Origin: Micropterix aruncella
Taxonomy: Eukaryota; Arthropoda; Insecta; Lepidoptera; Micropterigidae
DNA length: 64,000 nucleotides
NCBI GenBank assembly: GCA_944548615.1
Contig: OX155976.1
Coordinates: 5,492,952 to 5,556,951 of the forward strand
Reading direction: 5' to 3'
Shown here: in pieces, positions 1-12,200 of the stretch
How the letters are laid out: each line of letters begins with the position of its first letter
How positions within the stretch are numbered: the stretch's first letter is position 1
Made by a program: the position numbers and the translations under genes
The notes under the pieces: model-generated
Told to the model about the DNA's origin: nothing
The model's database searches: none
What the model saw: the letters and a program-made list of their open reading frames with translations, nothing else

Positions 1-1
1 T

Positions 2-2915
2 ACGCATCTCGCTGTATTATATACATTCCTGGCGACGTGCCAGGACACACAATCATCTTTGCTTAAAGATTTTGGTGAATTACTTTGTGCTTTACGCGAC
101 CAGCTCCCGTTGGACAATTTCATTGTGATGGGTGACTTTAACCTGCCCAAAATAATCTGGTCTCCAACAGGTGATGGCGACCAAGCTATCTCAATACTAT
201 CTGACACAGCTTGCTCTCTAGACCCTACTTCTTCAGCCTTTGTCGATGATGTTATGTTCGCAAGTCTAACTCAATACAATGGCATTGCAAAACTCCAATG
301 GACGTTTTCTAGATCTAGTCTTGGCAAATATATCACTCGATGTTCTTCACTGCTCGCAACCCTTAAGTCGAGAAATTTCTCATCACCCATCGCTTGCTAT
401 TGTCTTGACAGACCAGAAATCTCAGGCACTGAAAGAGCTCCCGAGAGAAGTCCTAATTTATAGTAAGGCAGACTATCGTCAAATTAATGAATTTCTCTCC
501 GTAACCAACTGGGACTGCCTGCTTCACAACTGCGATATAAATGATGCAGTCGACAATTTCTATGAAATTATAAAAAAATCTATTGATCTTTACGTTCCGA
601 AGGGCAGAAGTAAGAATTCCTCGTATCCCAAATGGTTTACTGCATCCCTCATTAAACTCATTAGGGAGAAATCAAAATACCACAGAAAGTGGCGTCATTA
701 TGGCAACCCCCGAGACTACAAATCATTTTCCCTGCTCCGTGTCCGACAAAAAGCAATGAGAGATGACTGCGTCCAGCAATATATTAACCGTTGCGAAACA
801 TCTATTAGGGACAACACGAAAGAAATCTGGGCATATGTCAAAAGTATTCGCCGTCGCCACGCGCTACCTCAGCGCATGGTTTACGAGGACTTTAACCTTG
901 ATGGAGGCGATGAAATATGCGAAGCTTTCTCTAAGTACTTCGAATCGGTGTTTGACAGGGGCACACAACTGGGCGCTGTTTTGGCTCCTGGCTCTACTGA
1001 ACACTACCTTAGCAGTACAAGTAGTATATCCAAAATTACCATTGACAAGAGACTTATCGGCAAGTATTTAAGCAAGCTAGACAAGAATAAAGGATCTGGA
1101 AGTGATGGAATTCCTCCCACCTATATTATAAACTGCGCAAGCCAATTATCTCATCCACTCGCCTTGTTATTCCGCCGTTCACTGGATGAAGGTACATTTC
1201 CCTCTCGTTGGAAAGAAGCCTTCATTGTACCAATACTTAAAAGTGGCTTAAATAATAACATATCGCATTATAGGCCCATCTCAATCCTTTCGGTGTTTAG
1301 TAAAGTTTTCGAAAAAATTATATACGATCAGATTTATCCCGCCGTTTGCGTTATTATCTTACTCCATATCAGCACGGCTTCATGAGTAAGCGATCTGTAG
1401 TCACGAACTTAAGTCAATTCACTAACGAAATCATCGATAACATGAACAGTCGGATGCAAACTGATGTTATATATATATACAGATTTCTCAAAAGCTTTTG
1501 ACAGGGTAAATCATTCTCTATTATTACTTAAACTTGAGAAACTCGGTATACACGGTGATCTGTTAAGATGGTTCACGTCTTACATTCACAATCGTCAACA
1601 GGCTGTCGTCGTAGGTGGATTTAAATCAGACTTTATTTCGTTTCCTTCGGGTGTTCCACAGGGATCACACCTGGGGCCGCTCTTATTCAATATTATATTA
1701 ACGATATCGGTTCCTGTTTCAAATCATCCCAGTTTATCCTATACGCAGATGACCTTAAAGTCTATTCTGTTATCTCAGGAGTGGCCGACTGTTTACGCCT
1801 GCAGGATGACCTGAGCCGTCTTAGCGAATACTGTGTTTTGAACAAGCTTGATCCTAATGTCAAGAAGTGCCATCGAATCTCGTTTACGAGAAACGAAAAT
1901 AAAATACTTTACGTTTACAAAATTGGTGTTATCCTAACATTGTCCGAGATTTGGGGGTTTTACTCGATTCTAAAATGAAATTCGACCAGCACATTAAAAG
2001 TATTGTCACCAGAGCATACACATCGCTAGGTTTTCTATTACGGGCGTGCAAGCCATTTTCCGAGACATCCACCTTGATAGTAATATATGGAGACAATGTC
2101 CGTAGTATACTACAATTTGCATCCTGTATTTGGTCCCCTCAATACAACTTGTATAAGCAACGAATCGAGCGTATTCAAAAAAATCTTAAGGCACCTGTGC
2201 TTTAGGGAAAATAAATTTATTGAATCGTACAATGATAGATTAACTCTCTTTAAACTCGATAGTCTTGAAGAAAGGCGTACAACCTACGATATGATGTTTC
2301 TTTACAGTGTAATAAACAATATTTTTGACAGTGCGTATCTGGTCGAAAAGGTATCTATTCTAGCTCCTCCTCGCATAACTCGGAATCCGCACCTGTTTCA
2401 TGTAAAGAGATATAACTCTAATTATACGAAGCATTCCCTAATAAATAGAGCTATGACAACGTATAACGATAGGTTCGGGTATATTGATAGTTTTTCATCA
2501 GGTTAAAGTCATTTTAAGGAAGCCATTAAAAAGTCTTATCAGTCCTTTGTCCCCCCTAATTCATCTAATGACTATTAATCCCTTAAACGGTTTATATGAA
2601 TAGTTTTTTGTAATATTTTAAAAATATATATTTTTGGTACAAAATAATTAATAATGGTTATAGTCTTAACGTAAAATTTCATTTTCATTTGTTTTTTGTT
2701 CTTTCTCATTTGTCTATCAATAAATGACTGCTTAAGAAATGTAAGTATAATAAGGTACATATAATAACGGAGTTATGTACTGTACACATAGTATTAACGG
2801 TAAATAGTGTTAACATATTATTAGTCATAGTTTTATTGTTATATTTTGTATTTGTTATATATAAACGCTGTTTGTTAACCGAATAAAATAAAATAAAATA
2901 AAATAAATAAAATAT
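2..2915 (+). mobile_element. Jockey-like LINE, endonuclease and RT, decayed
   Basis: A non-LTR retrotransposon entered inside its endonuclease. Frame from position 2 reads through the APE endonuclease C-terminus with the MGDFN motif (about 128-142); after about 280 the frame shifts. The 279-1385 frame carries the linker and the first RT blocks (GSDGIPPTYI about 1100, HYRPISILSVFSKVFEKII about 1270). Further shifts lead to DFSKAFDRVNHSLL (about 1480), GVPQGSHLGPLLFN (about 1650), the YADDLK catalytic motif (about 1740), and a thumb region ending with a stop near 2503. At least five frame breaks make it dead. The 3' UTR runs to an A/T-rich tail of repeated AAAATA units at 2880-2915, the likely 3' end. 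Order and motifs are those of the Jockey/CR1 group; the exact clade is not resolved. Confidence 0.85.
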
Positions 2916-3129
2916 TACTATTTCAGACACGATATTACGATTAAATAAATTAATAGTTAAAAAAAAACACTAAAAACACGCTTTTATAAATGCACGTAAA
3001 AACCAAAAAAAAATTCTATTTACACTCTCCATGTACAGGTCTATATACATTTTATACAGGCACCTATGTCAATATTTACACTATTTACACTCAATATTTA
3101 CAAGTCAATATATAATAGGTTTGTTATAA

Positions 3130-3489
3130 CCTTGAAACCTGATCGTGTTCAAAGTCCATTACGTGACCTTTTTCACAAATGCAAACACGACTATGATACG
3201 ATATTCCATCATGTAATGCCAGTTCCTGTCTTCCGGCTTTATCATTAGACCTTGAAACTTAATTGTGGTAAAAGTTCATTACAAGACCTTTCTAACAAGT
3301 CCAAACACTGCTATGATACGATATTCCATCATGGAATGCCAGTGCCTATCTTCCGGCTTCAACATCAGACCTTGAAACCTAATCGTGGTCAAAGTTCATT
3401 CCAAGACTTTTCTAACAAGTCCAAACACAGCTATGATACGATGCTCCATCATGAAGTTCCAGTTCATATCTTTCGACTCCATCATCAGA
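3130..3489. repeat. 120-bp tandem repeat, three units
   Basis: CCTTGAAAC recurs at 3130, 3250 and 3370, an exact 120-bp spacing. Each unit contains GCTATGATACGAT or a close variant and a CATCATG motif. Units are clearly diverged from each other, so the array is old. The same family occurs inverted at 11826-12200. Confidence 0.85.
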
Positions 3490-4724
3490 TCAGTTCGACA
3501 GTACCATATTATTGTATTGTCATTAGAACTACATACAGCTGCTAATTTTCATGACGCTACGATCCTTGGAAGATGGTTAAATTAGTTACCTTAGATACCA
3601 TTACATAGTTACATACAGGTCGACCTAATAAAAGCGTGTTAAAAATAACAACTTTCTTTGTGTATTCACAATTGAACAATTATTAAACGGCGAACAAAAC
3701 GATCTAAAAGCGTTGAACTTAATTTTACAGGAGAGGCAAAAAACTAAATACCATACTTACATTTGTTTATTTGTATATTTTGTTTCTTTTAGTTGATACC
3801 TTAGCTGATTTGTATAAGATCTTGCGTTCGTAAGTAATTTTTCATTACAAGAATGGGACACAATGAAAAAAACAAATTTTCGTCTAGATCGTTTTGATTA
3901 AAATCGGAATATTTAGATCGTTTTAATCGCAACTGTAATTATAAATTATACCGTCTTGATTGCTTCTGGTGTCACAATAAAAGGAAATAATAACATTCAG
4001 GCATTTATTTTTCTTTTTTATATTTCTACATTAAATACCTACTTAATTAATGAATATTCAAAAAATTCTCAAAATAATGAATATTATTTCAGAAATATAT
4101 GAATATGTCTTCGTAGAACCGGCGTTGAGTGCCGCAACCATACCAGACGACATTATTTTCACCATTTACACCAAACTTATTTGCACAGTAACTCACTTTA
4201 CCGAAGTTATGCTCAAATGTGAATGTTGCCATATGTAAATTAGGGATACCACAACAAAAACAAGAAAAGGTGCAAAATAAAATATATTTAGACCGTTTTG
4301 AAAAAAAAAACATGTTTACGGGCTATGATTTACTATGAGATTTAGATCATTTTGAAAGAAATTAATTTTAATTCCAAATAATCAACCATTTAACCTAGCG
4401 ATAGACCGTTTTGAGCGAAATTGGTAATTTCTGCCTCGTTTTCCTAAGGTTTCTAGGTCGATTTGGTAGTAAGTAGTTTTACCAATCGATAGAACAGCCC
4501 AAGGCGTACCGATTTAAAAAAAAACATGTCTGGATCCTAAACCGATTTAGATCGTTTTGTTCGCCTACTCCTCATATTCGCCACGTTGTTCCGGAGTTAG
4601 ATGCTCCATAATAACTAATCTATGATAATATGAACTGACTAAATGATAGCAAAAGCAAAATGGCAGCCAAACAAAATCCCCCTGGAATATAAAACGCATC
4701 CTGTATTTAGTATAATTTGGATTT
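3490..4724. other. AT-rich region, no gene
   Basis: No coding or transposon signature was recognised. The one regularity is a motif of the type TTTAGATCGTTTTGA that recurs with variation at about 3882, 3914, 4288, 4340, 4403, 4455 and 4547, and once inverted near 3694. Confidence 0.5.
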
Positions 4725-5297
4725 TTTAACCGACTTCAAAAAAAGGAGGAGGTGATCAATTCGGTTACATCTTTTTTTTAAAATGTTTGTTACCTCAAAA
4801 CTCTGTCATTTATAATTCGATTTAGAAAATTCTTTTTTTATTTGAACACAGATTGGTCCCATTTTTATAAAATCCTGATCTGATGATGGGATCCACGAGG
4901 ATTTGAGAAACTGCCTAAATATTATCATATGACGTTGAAAATTTACATGTTGGTTCAATTCCGATGACAATGCATTTTTTTATGGTAAGCATAACCTGAT
5001 TCTATACCCTGGATTGGCTCCCGACGATCAACAGCATAGACACGAAATTTTGTATACTCATTCAGTTATAATAGTCCGTTCTTTTTTTTTTTGGTAGTAC
5101 CTAGTCTTTATTCATAAAAATGATACAAATTACATGTCACAGTTCCCCACTAAGGCTTGTGCCTTTTCTAGGTTTCACCATGACATGGCTGCTGCACCCG
5201 GGGTGGCTCCCGACGAGGGGACTCCTCAACGGTCAACAGGACAGACACGAAATTTTCGACAGTCCGTTCTAAGTTTCACAAAGACTGGACTGCGGCA
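4725..5297 (-). repeat. Lepidopteran-type interspersed repeats
   Basis: ACCGACTTCAAAAAAAGGAG at 4730 opens a repeat of a kind that is very common in moth and butterfly genomes. From about 5010 a second family, read on the minus strand, carries GTCAACAG and GACACGAAATTTT motifs. Related pieces sit at 5734-5830, 17300-17330 and 21358-21440. On the minus strand an AATAAA followed by a run of A (about 5120 down to 5080) looks like a polyadenylated retroposon tail. Confidence 0.55.
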
Positions 5298-5722
5298 AAT
5301 AGAGTCGTCAACTACAACGGGCGAATTCGTCACCTCAGGAAGTTTTAACGATTAGTCGTTCTATCTCCCGTGAGTGAGCGTAGAAGACTTGGACAAAACA
5401 GCACCGTCAAGCTCCGCCACATGCCCGTAAGAGGCCAACCAGGTGTGCTACCCAGCGGGCTTACACTTACACCCTTACTTCCAATTGCGACCAGATTACT
5501 CCGGTCTCTCGATTGGTGCACAATCGATTGGCTTACGCCGCACGGTGCGCAGACCGTCCAGAAGCGCCAGAAGGTTGATTCCTAGGGGAAACTAGCCCTA
5601 TGGCCAGAGTCCTGCCAGGGCTCGCACTTATGCGTGGAGGCCGCCGAATGGGTGTTGACCCGTGAGTGTGACCAACCCTGAACAGAAGGGGTCTTCGTGG
5701 CCAACTCAGCAAGGGCCCATTA
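5298..5722 (+). repeat. CF1 interspersed repeat, short copy with 11-bp TSD
   Basis: Bounded by the exact direct repeat GGACTGCGGCA at 5287-5297 and 5723-5733. It begins with the family's CAACTACAACGGGCGA start and ends with GGGCCCATTA. At 425 bp it is internally deleted relative to the roughly 0.66-kb copies at 13111 and 51606. It interrupts an older repeat whose two halves lie on either side. Confidence 0.8.
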
Positions 5723-5839
5723 GGACTGCGGCACCCAGGTTTGGCTTCCAACGAGGGAACTCCTCAACAGTCAACAGCAAAGACACAAAATGTTGTATAC
5801 GTATTTAATTATGATAGCCCGTTTACATGATCACCATGA

Positions 5840-6775
5840 CTCTTCCAGCGTGATATTGATGCAGTTTATGCATGGAGCCAAGCTCGTAACCTTCACTTCA
5901 ATATTAACAAATGTGCAGTGATGACATACACAAGGTCGCCTGATCATCTGATGTATGATTACTCCATCGCTGGATGTGTGCTTCCCAGAGTTACTGAAGT
6001 CAAGGACTTGGGAGTTTTTTTCGACCCCAAGTTAAACTTCAAGGAACATATTAGACAACTATCTACAACTTCTTTCAAGCTTCTAGGGTTTGTAATACGG
6101 CAATCCAAACACTTCAATAATATTCGGGTTATGCGCACGTTGTACAACTCGATTGTTAGAAGTCGCATGGAAACGAATGCACCTATTTGGAATCCACATG
6201 AAGATACTTATACCCTCATGCTGGAAAAGGTACAGAAGTGTTTTTTGAGATTTCTGTACTTCAAGCAGTACGGATATTATCCATTTTTGTATCCGACTGC
6301 ATTTATCACAGGCATGGTTGGCTATAATTCTCTCTGTCTCAGAAGAGAAATGCTGACCATGTCCTATGTTTTCAATCTAATTCGTGGTAAAACTGATAAC
6401 CCTAGCTTACTAGCAAAGGTGGATCTATTCATACCAAATAATTATCTCCGTACTCGATCGCACCATCTTTTCGCGGAGCCGTTCTCGCGCACTAACCTTA
6501 CGAGGTGGAACTTGTTGGCGCGTGCTTTGCGGCGCTTAAATGAAATTCACTCGATGGCACCAGATTTCGATATTTTTACCGCCAACCCTCACTTGTTTAA
6601 ATTGCAAGCTATTAATTATTTATTTTTACATGATAGCTAGTATTATACGTATCATTCTATTTGTATAGTTATGGTAATATCTTTATTAATTTTACTTTTC
6701 AATGCATTGGTTTTACTGTTATGTTGATTAGTAATAATTGAATAAACAAAAATAAATAAATAAATAAATAAATGA
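5840..6775 (+). mobile_element. 5'-truncated LINE, RT C-terminus
   Basis: An open frame from 5840 to the stop at 6638-6640 encodes about 266 residues of the C-terminal RT thumb and tail of a Jockey-like LINE: NKCAVMTYTRSP, the VKDLGVFFDPKLNFKEHI block, and NSIVRSRMETNAPIWNP followed by LEKVQKCFLRFLYFKQYGY. The catalytic blocks are missing. The 3' UTR ends in a TAAA-repeat tail at 6745-6770. The frame has no break, so the insertion is fairly young. AATGACATGGCTTCTG after the tail resembles CATGACATGGCTGCTG at about 5181. Confidence 0.85.
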
Positions 6776-7242
6776 CATGGCTTCTGAACTTATAAAAAAA
6801 ATTGGAGATTTTTTTTGGTAAAAGTTTGTGTCCGTTTCATTCTTTTTTATACTTTATTTCAATTTTAGTATTGAAAACATGTTCTAAATTCAAAATGCAA
6901 CAATGTGAGTAAACAATTTCAGGACTTAGGTAATATGCACAAACTATTTTTAACATTTAGTCAATAACAGAAATTGAATACATCGCTTAGTCTAGTGGCA
7001 CGTCATCTAACTAGGCCGGGACCTGTTCTAAGGTAAGCCAACGTTTGTATGTGCTTGCTCAACGTATGTGCTTTGCTATACTGAATTTATAAAAATGGCA
7101 TATATCCTTTCGTCATAGAATTTACTATTATTATATTGAAAAATTAAAATCATCATTAAATTATTTATGAACAAGAACAAAAGAATAAAAATGTAAAAAA
7201 TATATTAAAAATAATTCAATACTTATAATTAGGAGTGGAAAA
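6776..7242. other. AT-rich sequence, nothing recognised
   Basis: No coding frame, repeat border or RNA gene was seen. Confidence 0.4.
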
Positions 7243-8040
7243 ATGTAAGTGGACGTGGACGAGGTAAGTCGTAAAATATTTGCTAGTTTTCACCCTCTGC
7301 AAACACTCAGAAGATTTCTTCCTATGGACACAAAAAAATCTCTTGCACAGTCTCTCCTCTTGACTCTCCTTGACTATGCAGATGTGGCTTATCTCGATTT
7401 ATCAGAGGAACTGCTCAACAAACTTGAACGTTTGCAAAATGTATGCATACGATTCATCTTCGGTCTACGTAAGTATGATCACGTGTCCGACTATAGGGCA
7501 CAGTTAAAGTGGTTGCCAATACGCCAAAGAAGAAATGTTCATATACTGGCTCTCCTATATCGTGTACTCACCCAACTAACACCATCCTATCTCCAGGAGC
7601 TTTTTGAACCACTAAGTTCCCACGGTCTCGTACTTCGGTCAGCCTCTGACAGTTTATTAAAAATTCCGAGTCATAATAGTGATTTCTATTCCTATTCTTT
7701 CTGTGTCCATGGTGCAAGACTCTGGAACGATCTCCCAGCAAATATACGAAACTCGCCTTCTTTACCATCGTTTAAGACTCACCTTAAGGATTACTACCTT
7801 TCTAAGAAGTAAACAGTTCTTCCCTTTCTCTCCTGTTCCTCTCCCAATTTCCTCTCCTCGGGCACTATTAGTCTTAAATTCTTCCACTTGTCTGTATGTT
7901 ATGTAATAATCTTTATTTTCACAATGCGCGCATGTACCACTATGTTTAGGTTAGCTGTAAGACATTGCCATGTGGCAATAAGCTCGCCTTTTTTGTATAC
8001 TTTTTAAGTGCAAATAAAGAGTTTATTATTATTATTATTA
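7243..8040 (+). mobile_element. CR1-like LINE 3' end
   Basis: Codons from about 7249 to 7812 encode 187 residues of a CR1-type RT tail: LLTLLDYADVAYLDL, LERLQNVCIRFIFGLRKYD, LPIRQRRNVHILALLYRVL, and the family signature GARLWNDLPANIRNSPSLPS with FKTHLKDYYLSKK. The 3' UTR ends with (TTA)n at 8026-8040. 5'-truncated, with no break in the retained frame. Confidence 0.85.
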
Positions 8041-8109
8041 GAAAAATAAAATTTCAGCGAATAAATTCAAATCAGAATAAAATGTTTATTTATTACAAGC
8101 TGGTCATAT

Positions 8110-8262
8110 TAGAAAAATATAAGTTCGACAAGTAGTTTTGGTGCTGGAAAATCGACGATAGTTCATTTCATATTCCGTTCTAACGTATCGCTCTGTCTCG
8201 TTCGGTTGAACTAAACTCCTATTTTAGTTTACGGAGAAAGGCGATCGGGCCCAATATCGCCC
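8110..8262 (+). repeat. M1 MITE, right part
   Basis: Shares GTTCGACAAGTAG, CGCTCTGTCTCGTTCG and the terminal GCGATCGGGCCC with the complete copy at 14290-14587. The left half is missing. Confidence 0.75.
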
Positions 8263-8400
8263 AGTTGCATATTACTAATTTTACTAACCCTATAAATATA
8301 ACAGTTTTATGCATAATTAGTGCTAACCTACCAAAGGTAGAATAACTCCGTTTAACTGAGATCTCTTCCTAAATAAAAAAATCGGTTGTGTCACCCCAAG

Positions 8401-8923
8401 ACTTTCCTGACTAGTATCCGGGGAGGTGCGAAAAAACAGCGACATTTTTTACTCTAGTACCCCAAATTTGTATGGCAGGTACCCCAAACGTTGGTCGTAA
8501 GTACCGCAAAACCTAATATTTTCTTCCGATGGTTAACAGAAGCTTCTATGCCAAATTTTAACTTAGACAGATTAAGCGTCTGGGCGCTATCGCGGAAACA
8601 ATTTTTTCGCCGGGAACCCCAAATTTGTATGGGAGGTACCACAACCGTAGGGCGTAGGGACTGCAAAAACTAATGGGTTCCTCCGACGGTTAACAGAAGC
8701 TTATATACCAGATTTCAGCTCAATCCGATTAAGCGTCTGGGCGCTATCGTGGAAGAACACATACATACAGACAGACATACAGACATACATACAGACAGAG
8801 ATCGGTCTGGAAATAGTCTCAATCGTCTCAGGGAGTCTCAAAATATATATTCCCATCTTCATCTCAAAATTTTTTTTTAGCGCGATCACAATACTTTCCT
8901 TTCCGATAGGTCGTCAGGAAAGT
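8401..8923. repeat. Element with 11-bp inverted ends and internal duplication
   Basis: ACTTTCCTGAC at 8401-8411 is the exact reverse complement of GTCAGGAAAGT at 8913-8923. Inside, a roughly 157-bp unit starting ACCCCAAATTTGTATGG is duplicated (8459 and 8616), followed by ACAGACAGACATACAG microsatellite sequence (8763-8800). Short frames across it are not protein-like. Confidence 0.65.
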
Positions 8924-9193
8924 AAAAACATAAGCATACTCCACATTGCTCCCTACATATCAATAGGCTGAGAAATGTCAGTTTTCTTCTGATACACACA
9001 GTTGTGCAATATAATTAGTTTATCAAAACAGATCGTTTTGAACTATGACATTTAAATCTTCAGCGGATTACAACATAATAAACGCGATAATATTTTTATG
9101 TGAATCGATAGCGCAGCAACGGTATGGTTTTTCGACAGTTTATCAGGGAGTGGAAAAATACGTTTATTATTTCCGTTAAATAATTATATATAT

Positions 9194-9625
9194 AGAGTTG
9201 TCAACTACAACGGGCGAACCCGTCATCTGAGGAAGTTTTAACGATAGTTCGTTCTATCTCCCGGGAAGTGAGGGCAGAAGACTTGGACAAAATAGTCCAC
9301 CGCCAAGAATGGGTCTTCATCGCTGTTCAGGGTTGGTCACACTCACGGGTCGACACCCATTCGGCGGCCTCCACGCATGAAGTACGAGCCCGGGTAGGAC
9401 TCTGGACTTGGGGCTAGTTTCCCCTAGGAGTCAATCTTCTGGCGCTCCTGGACGGTCTGCCAACCGTGCGGCGTATAAGGCGTTGGCCTCATACGGGCAT
9501 GTGGCGGAGCTTGACGGTGGATTGTTTTGTCCTACGTCTTCTGCGCTCAATTCACGGGAGATAGAACGATTATTTCGCTAAATATTCTTGAGGTGACGGG
9601 TTCACCCTTTGTAGTTGACAGCTCT
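9194..9625. repeat. CF1 copy pair arranged as inverted repeat
   Basis: The left 115 bp are the + strand start of CF1 (GTTGTCAACTACAACGGGCG). From about 9309 the sequence is CF1 on the minus strand, ending with its inverted start (TTTGTAGTTGACAGCTCT). The whole therefore folds back on itself over about 110 bp. Confidence 0.8.
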
Positions 9626-9639
9626 AGTTGTTTCGTTCT

Positions 9640-10470
9640 GTAACCACATGAAAAAAAATGATGGTCCGAGGGAACCATTTTCGTTTCGCTGCGTAACCTC
9701 CAAGCTGAGCCCCGGAAGACCATTTCTTTTTACCTAGGTCTACCTTTCGTTTAAAGCGGTATTATTCGGAAACTCGATGAGGTAAGTAATCATACAGCGG
9801 CCGCCCAGACTATTCAAATCCTATACGCATCTCTCTAATGTTATTTTATTTTACGTCCTCCGGCTGTTTCATAGTGGTAGGGAGTAGAATGACATGTATT
9901 CCGTTTCTCGCAGGTTTAAATTAAATTTTGGTGGTGCTAAAAATTAGGAACTTAAGCATCTTCGTCATTTTGTTGGTATTCCGTTTCATCAAAATTAAGA
10001 ACCGGTCTTGAATCGTAAATGTCCGTTTTGTCTATGGCCGTTCCAAAGCGGGGTCTTAATTTTGACAGCTCTGTTAGGTACTCGCTCGTCCGCCGCCGTC
10101 GCCTCGTCACTAAATGCTGATTGTAGCCACGTTTTCATTTGTTTTAAAATATACAAATATACAAGGCTTTCTATCATACAATATACAAGGCTAAAAATAT
10201 ATATACAAGGCTTTCTATGATATTCTACAAAAACTATTGACATATAATTTTTAGGGCTAACTATAAATATTAATTAACGATTTACTTACGATAATCGGCG
10301 CTAACCTTCCCTTCTTCGAACATTATTGCTTCGAAGCATTATTTCCAAAAATGAGATGCTGTGCCGTTGTTTTCTATTACAGCTTCTTGCAGTCTTGCTA
10401 TACAGTTGCCGTAAATAAATACTACTAAGAACCTCAAATAATGATGGAGAAGCTGGTGATTAAATAACCG
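9640..10470. other. No recognised gene
   Basis: Contains a CpG-rich patch (about 10080-10115, GCTCGTCCGCCGCCGTCGCC) and a short ATATACAAGGC tandem (10150-10215). Short frames on both strands overlap it, but none resembles a known protein. Confidence 0.4.
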
Positions 10471-10477
10471 AGCCTGG

Positions 10478-10790
10478 TCAATCGCTCATCGCCACTGCTT
10501 CTGCATGACAATGTATAACCACAGATTTTACCGCAAAGTTGCAGGAGTTGCGGCTGGAGACTCTTGGTCACCCACCATACTTGCCAGACCTTGCTCCAAT
10601 AGAGTTGCTATGTTTTTCAGAATTTAGATAACTTTTTACAAGGGAAGAGTCAACTTTGAAGAGTCTATGAAAAACTCCCTCAAAGCATTCATTGGTTCCT
10701 GTCCACGAGAGTTTTACAGCAGTGGAATTAAGCAACTCCCATTAAAATGACAAATCTGCATAGGTAATATGGGTCACTATTTATTTTAAT
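10478..10790 (+). pseudogene. Mariner transposase C-terminal relic
   Basis: Across three frames one can read pieces of a DD34D transposase: an LLLHDN-like block (about 10500), LETLGHPPYLPDLAP (about 10556-10600, the third-Asp block) and NFEESMKNSLKAFIGS with EFYSSGIKQLPLK (about 10640-10750), then a QICIGNMGHYL-like end. Stops and frame shifts show a long-dead copy. Different from the intact-length mariner at 42441. Confidence 0.7.
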
Positions 10791-10811
10791 TTAATATGTG
10801 CAGCGATCAGT

Positions 10812-11600
10812 GTGTATCACTCCTGCTTCCATTCAAAGATGTCTTATGCGATACTACTATGGGGTAATGCAACCGATACCCATCGCGTTTTTGTGCTACA
10901 AAAGCAAGCCGTTAGGACAATTTTTGGTGTAAGCAGAGAAACACATTGCGTCCTTTTTTTTATTAAAGCTGGTATCTTTACCATGTCGTCTATGTACATA
11001 TATCAGTGCCTTTTATACGCCAAAGAGAATGTTTTAAATTGCGAGCTTCACTCCACTCGGCATAGCCATAATACGCGACATAAGAACAATGTGTTATTGC
11101 CTAAAGTACGCTTGACTAAATATCAAAAAACATTTTTATATATTAGTTTTAAATTGTTCAATGCTTTGCCATCATCAACGAAAAGACTTGAGATGGCAGC
11201 ATATAAAATCTGCTTGAAAAATCAGTTAGTCAAACATGCCCTTTACAAACTGGACGACTTTTATGATATTGCGTCCACAATTGCTTGATTATAAATAACC
11301 ATATTATGACTATACTTTCGAACTAAGTTTTAGATTTTATTGACATTGTTTTTAATTACGCATGTTTCAGAAATTTTCTTTTTATGGTATTGATTATTAT
11401 TTGTTTGATTATTGATTATTTTGTAAATTTGACTATTTTTAAGTAATCACCTCTGATTACAATTATTTTTTTTCCTTTTAATTAATCAAAGCGGTTTTAT
11501 CATCCGGTAAATTATGATTGTAAAATTTGACATGTTCCTCAGTATTGTGAAATGCTTTTATGGAATGAATAAATGATGATGATGATGATGATGATGATAT
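10812..11600 (+). mobile_element. LINE 3' end with (GAT)n tail
   Basis: A 158-residue frame (10812-11288) is the C-terminus of a Jockey-type RT: SYAILLWGNATDTHRVFVLQ, KQAVRTIFGVSRETHC, FIKAGIFTMSSMYIYQCLLY, HSHNTRHKNNVLLPKVRLTK, and FKLFNALPSSTKRL. The 3' UTR ends at ATGATGATG repeats (11570-11600). The same family, more truncated, is nested in M1 at 46153-46642; related 3' ends occur at 14755, 49379 and 55838. Confidence 0.85.
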
Positions 11601-11825
11601 ATTTTTCATACAAAGTTTTTGGCCTTAAATTTCCTTTATAGAACAGCAACTTCATAGGTAGGGACTCAATATTGTAATCTTTAGTAATATGTGTTTCTAA
11701 GTAGACATAAAACAATACAAAAAAATGGTATTTTTTTCAAGCACTTCCTGGTATTACATTAAGCTGAAATTTGTTATACTTATGTATGTAAGTTCGGTGA
11801 CAATGCAATATTATGGTACCATCGA

Positions 11826-12200
11826 GCTGATTTGATGATGGAGCTGGGACTACGGACTGAAACCCCCTCATGTCAAATGGTAGGACAGTCGAATTTGGGC
11901 TAGTGTGTTTTGTTACCGTAAATGATTTCCATTAGACATGATGACTAGGGTCTGAAGATGGAGCCGAAATATTGCTACTGGCACCTCCTGATGGAATGTG
12001 CTAAGATATTCGAGTTTGGGCTCGTATGCTTTGTTGTCTTGAGTACTTTCCATTACACACAATGACGAGGATCTGAAGATGGAGCCGGAAGATTGCCACT
12101 GTAACTCACCGATGGAAAGTGCTAAGATAGTCGAGTCTGGGCTCGTTTGTTTTGTTGTCATGAGTACTTTCCATTACACATGACGACGAGAGTCTGAAGG
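11826..12200. repeat. 120-bp tandem repeat family, inverted locus
   Basis: About three units, each with TCTGAAGATGGAGCCG or a variant, TGGGCTCGT and GTACTTTCCATTACAC, spaced about 120 bp. Read on the minus strand they match the 3130-3489 array (the TCTTCCGGCTTCAACATCAG region). Confidence 0.75.

Noticed and set aside
10008..10243. Overlapping 70- and 82-codon frames near a CpG-rich patch
   Set aside because: No motif, no splice context and both strands equally open.
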